A stretch of DNA of 64,000 nt from Spartinivicinus ruber. Its GTDB lineage: Bacteria > Pseudomonadota > Gammaproteobacteria > Pseudomonadales > Zooshikellaceae. The notes under the pieces are model-generated. The model was not told where the DNA came from. It saw only the letters and a list, made by a program, of their open reading frames with translations, and did not search any database. The DNA is taken from positions 1,229,501-1,293,500 of the forward strand of contig NZ_CP048878.1 in NCBI RefSeq assembly GCF_011009015.1, given 5' to 3'. Every line of letters starts with the position of its first letter. Within the stretch, counting starts at the first letter, position 1. The translations under genes were made by a program, and so were the position numbers. Below are positions 34,421-43,373 of this stretch, in pieces.

Positions 34421-35451
34421 CCTAATTATCACTATACCTAAGCCATTAACTGCTGTATATTTGAACAGCATGGAAACTTAATTGAGAAGGTATAAATAAT
34501 GGCTATCAACAAAGTTCAATTTCAAAAAGGCCTGAGTTTAAACGAGTTTCTCAAACAATATGGTACAGAAGAACAATGCTTTAATACCTTATACAAATTG
34601 CGATGGCCAGAAGGTTTTCAGTGCCCCAATTGTGGATACGACAAATGCTGTCAACTCACTACTAGAAAGCTTCAGCAGTGCTATAAATGTCACCAGCAAA
34701 CATCTGTAACTGCAGGTACTATCTTTGAATCAACCAAATTACCATTAAAGACTTGGTTCCAAGGGATGTATTTGATCTCCCAAGACAAAAAAGGTATATC
34801 AGCCATAGAATTACATCGCCATTTAGGTATTTCCTATCAAGCTGCCTGGAGAATGAAACATAAGCTCATGAAAGTGATGCAAGAAAGAGAAGGCACCAAG
34901 CAATTGTCGGGTTTTATTGAAATTGATGATGCCTATCTTGGTGGCGAGCGTACAGGTTGCAAAAGAGGTAGGGGAGCAGATGGGAAAATACCTTTTGTAG
35001 CAGCCGTAGAAACAACAAAACAAGGTCAACCGACACGAATTAAACTGAGCATTTTAAAAGGGTTTAATAAAGAAGAGATAACGGCTTGGAGTAGGCAGAA
35101 TTTGGCCAAGGGCAGTACCGTAATCTCCGATGGACTGGCCTGTTTTAATGGTGTCATAGAAGCAGGTTGTCTTCATGATAAAATTGTATGCGGTGGTGGT
35201 CGTGCATCAGTAGAGGAACCTGAATTTTATTGGGTTAACACCATCCTTGGAAACTTAAAAAGTGCTTTACGTAGTACTTATCATGCTATTCGGGCTAAAT
35301 ATGCACAACGTTATCTTGCTGAATTTCAGTATCGATTTAATCGAAGATTTAGCTTAGTAGAATTTATTCCTAGGCTAGCATTTGTAGCACTGAGAACACC
35401 TCCACTACCAGGTAAGCTACTAAATATAGCTTAGGTATGATGATAATTAGG
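34421..35451 (+). mobile_element. IS1595-family element, copy 2, complete, 1031 bp
   Basis: Terminal inverted repeats of 23 bp (two mismatches) and a perfect 8-bp target duplication AAGTTTTT (34413-34420 and 35452-35459), the length expected for IS1595. The transposase is intact. This is the parent-like copy against which copy 1's deletion is seen. Confidence 0.95.
34499..35434 (+). CDS. IS1595-family (ISXO2-like) transposase
   Basis: 311 residues. An N-terminal zinc ribbon (CPNCGYDKC...CYKCHQQ) precedes a helix-turn-helix (GISAIELHRHLGISYQAAWRMKHKL). The ISXO2-type catalytic domain has EIDDAYLGGER (Asp), TVISDGLACF (Asp) and WVNTILGNLKSAL (the Asn/Lys or Glu position of this family). Length and ends are complete. 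Expected to be active and able to mobilise the damaged copy 1 in trans. Confidence 0.95.
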   Translation: MAINKVQFQKGLSLNEFLKQYGTEEQCFNTLYKLRWPEGFQCPNCGYDKCCQLTTRKLQQCYKCHQQTSVTAGTIFESTKLPLKTWFQGMYLISQDKKGISAIELHRHLGISYQAAWRMKHKLMKVMQEREGTKQLSGFIEIDDAYLGGERTGCKRGRGADGKIPFVAAVETTKQGQPTRIKLSILKGFNKEEITAWSRQNLAKGSTVISDGLACFNGVIEAGCLHDKIVCGGGRASVEEPEFYWVNTILGNLKSALRSTYHAIRAKYAQRYLAEFQYRFNRRFSLVEFIPRLAFVALRTPPLPGKLLNIA

Positions 35452-35590
35452 AAGTTTTTTGTAGTTGAGAAGAGGAACTAAAACAGGAACGACGTTTTAG
35501 TTGATGGTTAGTAATAGTCTTAATCTCAGATATAAACAATCTATCTCTTAATTTTTTGAAGAATTTTTATGAATAAGTAGCAGCCTATTA

Positions 35591-36735
35591 TACCAATCCT
35601 GTTTATTAGCTTGTTAAAACAGCCCAACATCTGGAGCACAAGCTTTTAATGTTATTTTTCTTATTCACAAATACATTCCATGCCTCACAACAAGACTCAA
35701 CAATATCATTGAAATTTTTAAAACAACGGTTTGCCAGTGAATCCTCTCTCAGTTTTTCCCATATCCGCTCTACCGGGTTAAGCTCTGGGGAAACGGGTGG
35801 TAAATTTAATAGCGTGATATTCGCAGGTATTTCTAGGCGATGAGTCGTATGCCATGCCGCTTGATCAACGATAACCAGTCCGTGTCTTCCCTTAGAAATG
35901 GCTTTTGAAATTTCTGTTAAGTGCAACCTCATTGCTTCTGTGTTAGCAATAGGTAATACAAGAGCCACTCCTCTATCTTTAGCAGGACACACAGCGCCAA
36001 AGAGATAAGCTGACTCAAACTGTTGTTGCTTTACCACTCGTGGACGCGTACCTTTCTCTGCCCAAATACGCGTACAGGTATTTTGCTGACCCACTCTGGC
36101 TTCATCTTGAAACCAAATATCAACTTTATCTGGAGAAACGCATGAGGGAAGTACTTTTAAGGCCTCTTTTTCAAAGTTTTTTTAAATGCTTGCTGTTTAT
36201 CTGGGCGATGATTAGGATGTTTAGATCTTGATGTAATCCAAGAAAGTCCTGCTTTATGCAATACTTCATAAATACTACTTAAGCTGTAGTCTATATTAAA
36301 TTGTTCCAGCAGCAACTGTTGTATGTCTTTACCCTGAACTCTACCGCCTTGACGATGGTTTTGTAAGGTAATAACCGCTGCTTTAAATTCATTATATTGT
36401 GAAGGACAAAGAAACGGTTTTTTTCCTCTACCGGGTTGTTCATAAAGTCCTTCAAGGCCATCTCGTCTAAAACGGTTGAGCCAGTCCTGAATGGTATTGT
36501 TTGATTTCCTTAATGCTCGTGCTATTTCAGTTTGAGACCAACCTGCTTGTAAATGAGCCATCGCTAATAAGCGAAGCCGTGTTCTTGGATGTGGTTCTCT
36601 GTTCAGTAAGGCATCAAAGTCGTAGTCATACAATTCATCTGGAATAGAAGCAATCCTTGCCATTATTAAATTCCTAGTCAAATTAAGTGAAATACTGTGA
36701 CCAGGTATTTTACAGATTATTTACCACGATTGGTA
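35591..36735 (-). mobile_element. IS630-family element, copy B, 1145 bp
   Basis: Ends TACCAATCCTG and CACGATTGGTA, flanked by TA as in copies A and C. It lies 140 bp from IS1595 copy 2, an arrangement also seen around 21.5-24.7 kb (IS1595 plus, IS630 minus). Confidence 0.88.
35606..36663 (-). CDS. IS630-family transposase (two frames, probable -1 frameshift)
   Basis: Same structure as copy A: frame 1 from ATG 36663 to 36157 with helix-turn-helix, and frame 2 down to 35606 with the DDE residues (WFQDEAR, IVDQAAWHTT, LNPVERIW). It differs from copy A by few residues (NHRPDK instead of NHSPDK). The A7 slippery tract is kept. Confidence 0.85.
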
Positions 36736-36881
36736 TTAATTGCTAGTGTTACTGTAGGTTTGTGCTGTTCAAACATTGCACAGTTGTCGTGTTAAAGTCT
36801 TATGAAATTTAGGTTACTTATTTTTACGACAGTCTTTCAAAGAGAGCTGCAGGCAGTCGTTGCATGAGGTTTGAATCCAGA

Positions 36882-37106
36882 AGGCTGGAAAAAAGCACTC
36901 ATCCTCCCCACCTGCGGGTTTTGTGTCATAAAAAGTTTGTGAAAAGTTAGTTTGAACAGTTGATAGCTGCAATAGCTTGTGAAATAAGGAGAGTAGGGTG
37001 ATGTGGTTCATTTCATGAAATGAAATTATATCTAGTGTAATTCAGGTTAGTTCAGATATCGTGTAATTGATTTATAATTTGCTGTAGGAAAGAAAATATT
37101 TTAATG
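36882..37106 (+). repeat. Long direct repeat R1 (second copy 43058-43283)
   Basis: About 225 bp similar to the leader of the HEPN-STAND gene. A core of over 50 bases (AAGCACTCATCCTCCCCACC through AAAAAGTTTGTGAAAA) is identical; the rest is about 80 percent alike by eye. The core contains a hairpin CCC-ACCTGC-GGG followed by TTTT. No gene is attached to this copy. The remaining sequence of the 36736-37428 gap holds nothing else I can name. Confidence 0.75.
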
Positions 37107-37428
37107 GCTTTAAGTGAAGTGTTTGTTTGATTTAAATACAGTAATAATAGAGTGGTATGACAGTGATATGATTTATTACGTTGTGGCCTTATTTATTAAT
37201 ATTGACTTCTTCAAACGAGTAGTTTGAGGGTTAGTTTACATGTCTAGATCTTCAAGGGCTTACTTATTTGGAGAGGGTTTGATAATAGTCTAAATGTAAC
37301 AGTTAACTAATCTGTTATTAGTTGATTATCGAAACTTAACGAATATAGCTGCGCCAGGTTAGCCAAGCATAAGTATTGTAATTTGTATGACAGGGATTGC
37401 AGTATGATAAAAAACATACAAAACCTTA

Positions 37429-38459
37429 CCTAATTATCATCATACCTAAGCTATATTTAGTAGCTTACCTGGTAGTGGAGGTGTTCTCAGTGCTACAAAT
37501 GCTAGCCTAGGAATAAATTCTACTAAGCTAAATCTTCGATTAAATCGATACTGAAATTCAGCAAGATAACGTTGTGCATATTTAGCCCGAATAGCATGAT
37601 AAGTACTACGTAAAGCACTTTTTAAGTTTCCAAGGATGGTGTTAACCCAATAAAATTCAGGTTCCTCTACTGATGCACGACCACCACCGCATACAATTTT
37701 ATCATGAAGACAACCTGCTTCTATGACACCATTAAAACAGGCCAGTCCATCGGAGATTACGGTACTGCCCTTGGCCAAATTCTGCCTACTCCAAGCCGTT
37801 ATCTCTTCTTTATTAAACCCTTTTAAAATGCTCAGTTTAATTCGTGTCGGTTGACCTTGTTTTGTTGTTTCTACGGCTGCTACAAAAGGTATTTTCCCAT
37901 CTGCTCCCCTACCTCTTTTGCAACCTGTACGCTCGCCACCAAGATAGGCATCATCAATTTCAATAAAACCCGACAATTGCTTGGTGCCTTCTCTTTCTTG
38001 CATCACTTTCATGAGCTTATGTTTCATTCTCCAGGCAGCTTGATAGGAAATACCTAAATGGCGATGTAATTCTATGGCTGATATACCTTTTTTGTCTTGG
38101 GAGATCAAATACATCCCTTGGAACCAAGTCTTTAATGGTAATTTGGTTGATTCAAAGATAGTACCTGCAGTTACAGATGTTTGCTGGTGACATTTATAGC
38201 ACTGCTGAAGTTTTCTAGTAGTGAGTTGACAGCATTTGTCGTATCCACAATTGGGGCACTGAAAACCTTCTGGCCATCGCAATTTGTATAAGGTATTAAA
38301 GCATTGTTCTTCTGTACCATATTGTTTGAGAAACTCGTTTAAACTCAGGCCTTTTTGAAATTGAACTTTGTTGATAGCCATTATTTATACCTTCTCAATT
38401 AAGTTTCCATGCTGTTCAAATATACAGCAGTTAATGGCTTAGGTATAGTGATAATTAGG
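37429..38459 (-). mobile_element. IS1595-family element, copy 3, complete, 1031 bp
   Basis: Opposite orientation to copy 2, same ends and length. The flanks AAACCTTA (left) and TAAGTGTT (right) do not match, so the target duplication is missing. This suggests rearrangement through one end or later loss. Confidence 0.93.
37446..38381 (-). CDS. IS1595-family (ISXO2-like) transposase
   Basis: 311 residues, the same protein as that of copy 2, intact from ATG 38381 to 37446. All zinc ribbon and catalytic residues are present. Confidence 0.94.
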   Translation of the reverse strand: MAINKVQFQKGLSLNEFLKQYGTEEQCFNTLYKLRWPEGFQCPNCGYDKCCQLTTRKLQQCYKCHQQTSVTAGTIFESTKLPLKTWFQGMYLISQDKKGISAIELHRHLGISYQAAWRMKHKLMKVMQEREGTKQLSGFIEIDDAYLGGERTGCKRGRGADGKIPFVAAVETTKQGQPTRIKLSILKGFNKEEITAWSRQNLAKGSTVISDGLACFNGVIEAGCLHDKIVCGGGRASVEEPEFYWVNTILGNLKSALRSTYHAIRAKYAQRYLAEFQYRFNRRFSLVEFIPRLAFVALRTPPLPGKLLNIA

Positions 38460-38524
38460 TAAGTGTTTAATGGAAACTAAAAATAGAGAAATACAATAAA
38501 GCTATTATTTTTGATAATGGTTTT

Positions 38525-38545
38525 TTCGGCTTTATTCAAGCCGAA
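38525..38545 (-). terminator. Hairpin with T run on the minus strand
   Basis: TTCGGCTT and AAGCCGAA with a five-base loop; TTTT lies on the plus-strand 5' side as seen, so the minus strand ends in a pyrimidine run only weakly. No minus-strand gene upstream is seen, so its role is uncertain. Confidence 0.35.
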
Positions 38546-38670
38546 GCGCTAGACGCATGGTGTAGCGTTTGTAATTAAAAGTGGTTAATGGCAGTAACAG
38601 AAGTGAAGAAGGGAAATATTTTTAATACTAATCTTAATTAACCCTTTCTTTAAATATAAAGGAGATACAG

Positions 38671-38895
38671 ATGAATAAGCGAAGTCTTTTAGGAAGAATG
38701 CTTTGTTTATGCTTTATGTTTGCAGGAATGAACAGCTATGCACATGTGTGTGACGATGAGTGTGGAAATCCAACTGATGCAGGAGATTGTAAAACATTAG
38801 TTGATGATGGACCATTCTGTTCCACACTTTGTCCTGAACCATCCCCTCCTATGCCTGCTTCTTGTGTTGATGACTGTGGTCCGCGTTGTAGCTAG
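38671..38895 (+). CDS. Small secreted Cys-rich protein
   Basis: 74 residues with a signal peptide (MLCLCFMFAGMNSYAH) and AGGAG before the ATG. The mature part of about 45 residues holds eight cysteines (VCDDECGNP, GDCKTL, FCSTLCPEP, SCVDDCGPRC). This recalls small disulfide-knotted exported proteins. It is related in layout to the IS-interrupted gene at 39303. Function unknown. Confidence 0.6.
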   Translation: MNKRSLLGRMLCLCFMFAGMNSYAHVCDDECGNPTDAGDCKTLVDDGPFCSTLCPEPSPPMPASCVDDCGPRCS

Positions 38896-39057
38896 AGCTT
38901 TGAAAAAGTAATAGTGACTCATTGATGAGTTTAATTAAAAATCAACCTCCAAAATACTGGTTATTTTTAACAGTAAGTAAATAAGGGTGTACATAAATGA
39001 GTTGCTACCAAAATAACGTTAATACTTGAATATTTCATAAAATATAAAGAAAGATAT

Positions 39058-39171
39058 CTCGGGAGCTTGCTCCCGAGTGTAACTGTAAAAATTCCGTTTG
39101 ACCGAAGGTCAATCAGGTCGGCGTAAACTCGGTTGCTTGCGGCCGAGTAGTCGGGCTGAAGGAATTTTTTT
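39058..39171. repeat. Dense inverted-repeat region, candidate structured RNA or MITE
   Basis: Three nested hairpins: CTCGGGAG/CTCCCGAG (39058-39077), TTGACC/GGTCAA (39098-39112) and ACTCGG/CCGAGT (39127-39148). An outer stem AAAATTCC/GGAATTTT (39087-39095 with 39161-39168) closes the last two, and a T run to 39171 follows. GC content is far above the flanks. It may be a miniature mobile element, a small RNA with its own terminator, or a complex terminator. Confidence 0.5.
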
Positions 39172-39529
39172 GATAGCAATATAACAAATTATGCAGACTC
39201 AGAGGGTATCTCTTGAAAAAACTAAAGCCTAGGTTCGTTAATGATAGTCACAATCCCCAAAAGGTAAAAAAGTATTTTCTTTGAGTTATAAAAGGAATTG
39301 ATATGAAAAAGCGAAACCTTACTAAGAAGTATTTAGGTATAACACCAATCAAAATAGCTATGTTCTGCTCATGTTTTATTTTTACCGGAATCTATAGTTA
39401 TGCAGGTGAGTTAACGGATCAGCAAAACAATACTCTCAAACCCTACCAAGGCAACTCATTGCTATTACTCCTCGCTAGAAACGACAGTGGCACCCCATTT
39501 ATTCCTAATGGAGGACGTACACTGTCTTA

Positions 39530-40674
39530 TACCAATCGTGGTAAATAATCTGTAAAATACCTGGTCACAGTATTTCACTTAATTTGACTAGGAATTTAAT
39601 AATGGCAAGGATTGCTTCTATTCCAGATGAATTGTATGACTACGACTTTGATGCCTTACTGAACAGAGAACCACATCCAAGAACACGGCTTCGCTTATTA
39701 GCGATGGCTCATTTACAAGCAGGTTGGTCTCAAACTGAAATAGCACGAGCATTAAGGAAATCAAACAATACCATTCAGGACTGGCTCAACCGTTTTAGAC
39801 GAGATGGCCTTGAAGGACTTTATGAACAACCCGGTAGAGGAAAAAAACCGTTTCTTTGTCCTTCACAATATAATGAATTTAAAGCAGCGGTTATTACCTT
39901 ACAAAACCATCGTCAAGGCGGTAGAGTTCAGGGTAAAGACATACAACAGTTGCTGCTGGAACAATTTAATATAGACTACAGCTTAAGTAGTATTTATGAA
40001 GTATTGCATAAAGCAGGACTTTCTTGGATTACATCAAGATCTAAACATCCTAATCATCGCCCAGATAAACAGCAAGCATTTAAAAAAACTTTGAAAAAGA
40101 GGCCTTAAAAGTACTTCCCTCATGCGTTTCTCCAGATAAAGTTGATATTTGGTTTCAAGATGAAGCCAGAGTGGGTCAGCAAAATACCTGTACGCGTATT
40201 TGGGCAGAGAAAGGTACGCGTCCACGAGTGGTAAAGCAACAACAGTTTGAGTCAGCTTATCTCTTTGGCGCTGTGTGTCCTGCTAAAGATAGAGGAGTGG
40301 CTCTTGTATTACCTATTGCTAACACAGAAGCAATGAGGTTGCACTTAACAGAAATTTCAAAAGCCATTTCTAAGGGAAGACACGGACTGGTTATCGTTGA
40401 TCAAGCGGCATGGCATACGACTCATCGCCTAGAAATACTTGCGAATATCACGCTATTAAATTTACCACCCGTTTCCCCAGAGCTTAACCCGGTAGAGCGG
40501 ATATGGGAAAAACTGAGAGAAGATTCACTGGCAAATCGTTGTTTTAAAAATTTCAATGATATTGTTGAGTCTTGTTGTGAGGCATGGAATGTATTTGTGA
40601 ATAAGAAAAATAACATTAAAAGCTTGTGCTCCAGATGTTGGGCTGTTTTAACAAGCTAATAAACAGGATTGGTA
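39530..40674 (+). mobile_element. IS630-family element, copy C, 1145 bp
   Basis: Opposite orientation to copies A and B. It interrupts the Cys-rich gene at 39303-40798 at a TA (39528-39529 duplicated at 40673-40674). Same length and ends as the other copies. Confidence 0.9.
39602..40659 (+). CDS. IS630-family transposase (two frames, probable -1 frameshift)
   Basis: Frame 1 from ATG 39602 to 40108; frame 2 open to 40659, joined by a -1 shift at the A7 run near 40083. One change from copies A and B is visible (LEILANI for LEIPANI). DDE motifs are all present. Confidence 0.85.
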
Positions 40675-40859
40675 TTACACTACCGAGGAATGTCAACTTG
40701 GGTGCCCTGTTAATAGTTGTAATTCACAATGCCCAGACAACTGCTATAATCCTCCTCATGACTGTCATGTTAATCCTTCGTGTTGTAATCCAGGATAGTA
40801 CCCCTTTTTTTCGTGTTTAATACAGTAAATGGAGCTTTTTGTAGCATCAAAATTCAGGT

Positions 40860-41741
40860 TTAGGGCTGTGGAGTTAAGGGAGCATCGGGATTTTCAGAGA
40901 TATCTTTTTCACCCTTAAAACCAAAGGGTCCACGAGGCAGATAAATCGTGGACTCATTGCCATTCTTATGGCGTACACGCACTGGGATCGACTCGCCAGC
41001 TTCTCCTTTTCGGAGTTGACGATATAAATCACTCGTTGTGAAGATCCGTTCGTCATCGTAACTCAGAATAATATCACCAGCCTTTAAGCCTGCCTTTTCA
41101 GAAGGGGAGGTTTCATATACCTCGCTAATTCTCACCCGGTTAGATTCACCTGTAGCATACAAATAACGGTCGTATGTTGTATCACCTAATTCCTTGCGCA
41201 CTGCTTCGCTGAAACTTGTTCTAGACTGCTTGGTGCCAGGGTTACGAATGGCCTCGTAGTAACTCTGTAGCTGCTTCATTCGAATTTCATTAATCCGTTG
41301 AATAGTTTTAGGATCAAAACCGGCTTTTTCCAGTTGCTCGCGTTTTTTACTTCGACTGCTCTTCGGGGTGAGTCCATCTTTGGCTGACTCTGCGTCTGAC
41401 TTTGACAACATTCCCTGAGAGGTTAGCCTATCTGAGCCAGGCATTTGTGCCTGAAGCACTTCTTCTAATAGCTTGGTCAATTCTTGCTGCATACTTAGGC
41501 TCTGAGCAAGATCTCGCTCCAGCGTGCCAACCCGTTGTTCGAGTCGGGCGAGATCATGGGTTTCCACAACAGGAGCCGTAGCCAAAGGGATTGTTGTTGG
41601 GGGGCGTTGAGAAGCCGATACGGTATGGGCGGGCGTTTTCTGTTCAGGTGAGGAAGTCAATGTTAATGTTCCAACACCTATCCCCACCCCGATAAAAGCT
41701 CCACTCAGAAGTAGCACAACGGAATTTGGCATTACCCACAC
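40860..41741 (-). CDS. PDZ-domain membrane-anchored protein
   Basis: 293 residues, more GC-rich than its neighbours. An N-terminal transmembrane anchor (VVLLLSGAFIGVGIGVGTLTL) is followed by a linker, a coiled coil (LARLEQRVGTLERDLAQSLSMQQELTKLLEEVL) and a helical part with KKREQLEKAGFDPKTIQRINEIRMKQLQSYYEAIRNPGT. A PDZ domain lies at about 200-275 (VRISEVYETSPSEKAGLKAGDIILSYDDERIFTTSDLYRQLRKGEAGESIPVRV). It is probably a periplasmic scaffold or protease adaptor; no protease domain is present. It looks like core genome rather than island cargo. Confidence 0.75.
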   Translation of the reverse strand: MWVMPNSVVLLLSGAFIGVGIGVGTLTLTSSPEQKTPAHTVSASQRPPTTIPLATAPVVETHDLARLEQRVGTLERDLAQSLSMQQELTKLLEEVLQAQMPGSDRLTSQGMLSKSDAESAKDGLTPKSSRSKKREQLEKAGFDPKTIQRINEIRMKQLQSYYEAIRNPGTKQSRTSFSEAVRKELGDTTYDRYLYATGESNRVRISEVYETSPSEKAGLKAGDIILSYDDERIFTTSDLYRQLRKGEAGESIPVRVRHKNGNESTIYLPRGPFGFKGEKDISENPDAPLTPQP

Positions 41742-42063
41742 TTATTCGTAGATGCTGCTAAATGCAATAGGAGTAGCCTTAAAAAGAGTATAATACTTAA
41801 GGTGTTGTAAGTGATTAAGTTTATGATACAGCTTTTGCTGTGTTGTTTTATGACATCATCTTTATATGGACCTGTCCTAAACTATTAATAAATAGGTTGC
41901 ATCAATAAGACAGTAATAAAAAAGTTGCTGTTTTTTTGAAAAATCTCCAAAAAATATGTCTGGGTAAAGTTGATCAGAACACTGCTATAATCATCGGCAA
42001 GAGGTAATTTGTTTTTCTTTAGACTTTTGAATAAATGGACTTTAAAACACAAAAAGGATTTGT

Positions 42064-42792
42064 ATGAAACCCTTTCTTAAAGTAGCCCTTGGAATCATGA
42101 TTTCATTAGCGGCAAGTTCCGCAATCGCTGACACCCCTGAGCAGGTGATCAAAACTAAGCTAAGCCAGTTGGACGATAAGAGGACAATAGACCGAATTAC
42201 TGAAACACAAATGAAAGAAATCTATGAAGTGCAGTTTTCGGATGGCAAGCTGGTTTATTCTAATGCTGATGGTAGTTACATGTTTAATGGAGATATGGTT
42301 AAAATCGAAGGCAACAAGTCGACAAACCTAACAAAGCAGGCACGTAGCAAAGCGTTAGCTAAGTTAATTAATGCAATACCAAAAGAGAAAATGGTGGTTT
42401 TCTCTCCTAAAGGAGAAACGAAAGCGCATATCACAGTTTTTACTGATGTTGACTGCGGCTATTGTCGTAAATTGCACTTGGAAGTGCCTCAATTGAATAA
42501 GATGGGAATAGAAGTACGCTATCTCGCATTTCCTAGGAGAGGCAAGAAGTCACAGACTTATGCCATGATGGAAAATGTTTGGTGTGCTAAAGACCCTAAA
42601 GAGGCAATAACCTTAGCGAAAAAAGGTCAGGAAATTGCGGAAAACAAGTGTGATAACCCGGTAGAAGAGCAATATAAGTTGGGCTTACGAAGCGGGGTTA
42701 GAGGTACTCCCTCCTTGGTGTTAGCTGATGGAAACTTAGTCCCAGGGTATAAGTCAGCAGAAAAACTGGCTGAGTTATTAGGTGTAAAATAA
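42064..42792 (+). CDS. dsbC: Thiol:disulfide interchange protein DsbC
   Basis: 242 residues, normal for DsbC. Signal peptide (VALGIMISLAASSAIAD), N-terminal dimerisation domain (VIKTKLSQLDD..ITETQMKEIYEVQFSDGKLVYSNADGSYMFNGDMVKI) and a thioredoxin fold with the active site FTDVDCGYCRKLH (Cys131, Cys134) and the cis-proline loop RGTPSLVLADG. A second cysteine pair (VWCAK, NKCDNP) fits the structural disulfide. It isomerises wrong disulfides in the periplasm. In this setting it may also help fold the Cys-rich exported proteins nearby, which is inference. Confidence 0.95.
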   Translation: MKPFLKVALGIMISLAASSAIADTPEQVIKTKLSQLDDKRTIDRITETQMKEIYEVQFSDGKLVYSNADGSYMFNGDMVKIEGNKSTNLTKQARSKALAKLINAIPKEKMVVFSPKGETKAHITVFTDVDCGYCRKLHLEVPQLNKMGIEVRYLAFPRRGKKSQTYAMMENVWCAKDPKEAITLAKKGQEIAENKCDNPVEEQYKLGLRSGVRGTPSLVLADGNLVPGYKSAEKLAELLGVK

Positions 42793-42808
42793 TATGGGGT
42801 TGTCGTTT

Positions 42809-42826
42809 AGGCGGAATAGTCCGCCT
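42809..42826 (+). terminator. Hairpin after dsbC
   Basis: AGGCGGA and TCCGCCT with an ATAG loop, 17 bases past the dsbC stop. The 3' side is TTACAAATT, a poor T run, so the terminator is moderate. Confidence 0.5.
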
Positions 42827-43057
42827 TACAAATTAGACAACGGTTGAGAGTGTAGAGCTTTAACCGCTAGTTCAGGGTTAACATCAAAAATCCAAAATAA
42901 TGCATTTGCAGCAAAATCACTTTTAAGTGAATAAATACCACTTAACCCACTTACTAAAGCCATATTCTATGAGGCTTCTAATCCTTCTGCTGTATATCAA
43001 ACTTATGACAAACTATTTATTACTAATGGCAGTCATCAGTTTCACTGAGAAGCTAGC

Positions 43058-43283
43058 AGGCTGGGAAAAAGCACTCATCCTCCCCACCTGCGGGTTTTGT
43101 GTCATAAAAAGTTTGTGAAAAATTAGTTAGAGCAGTTAGTAGCTGTAATTGCTTGTGAGCTAAGGGGTATAGGGAGAAGGAGTTGATTTCATTTAATGAA
43201 ATTTTATCTAGTGCAATTCAATATAATCCAAATATTGTGTAATTGGTTTATTATTTATAATAGTTTGGATAATGTTTTAATGG
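43058..43283 (+). repeat. Long direct repeat R2, leader region of the HEPN-STAND gene
   Basis: The second copy of the R1 sequence (36882-37106). It ends about 90 bases before the start of the HEPN-STAND gene and includes AT-rich promoter-like DNA (TTATTTATAATAG near 43250). It probably contains the gene's promoter. The 42840-43057 part of the gap shows only a weak, broken frame. Confidence 0.7.
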
Positions 43284-43284
43284 T

Positions 43285-43310
43285 GTTCGAGTGAAGGTTT
43301 TTACTCGAAC
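43285..43310. promoter_or_regulatory. Inverted repeat upstream of the HEPN-STAND gene
   Basis: GTTCGAGT (43285-43292) and ACTCGAAC (43303-43310) form a perfect eight-base dyad with ten bases between. It lies 64-89 bases before the start codon and is absent from repeat copy R1. It may be an operator or a leader hairpin. Confidence 0.45.
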
Positions 43311-43373
43311 ACAGTATTAATAATTATATGAAATGTAAACCTCAGAATATATAAATTCAAAAAAGGAATGAAT

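Larger units (their letters stand above)
39303..40798 (+). pseudogene. Secreted Cys-rich protein gene split by IS630 copy C
   Basis: The 5' part (39303-39529) encodes a signal peptide (IAMFCSCFIFTGIYSYAG) and GELTDQQNNTLKPYQGNSLLLLLARNDSGTPFIPNGGRTLS. After removal of the element and one TA, the frame continues from 40673 as YYTTEECQLGCPVNSCNSQCPDNCYNPPHDCHVNPSCCNPG and a stop at 40796-40798. The tail has ten cysteines, much like the gene at 38671-38895. The exact restoration of the frame is good evidence that the insertion broke a real gene. Confidence 0.75.

Noticed and set aside
38967-39179. Minus-strand frame of 70 codons through the hairpin region
   Set aside because: The dense inverted repeats explain the sequence better than coding, and no start signal is seen, though similar hypothetical proteins may be annotated elsewhere.
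40626-40820. Plus-strand frame after the IS630 copy C transposase
   Set aside because: It is a shifted reading of the true Cys-rich tail, which is in frame with the 5' half of the interrupted gene.
42927-43118. Plus-strand open frame of 63 codons overlapping repeat R2
   Set aside because: It has no ribosome binding site, runs across the repeat core, and the same frame is not kept in copy R1.
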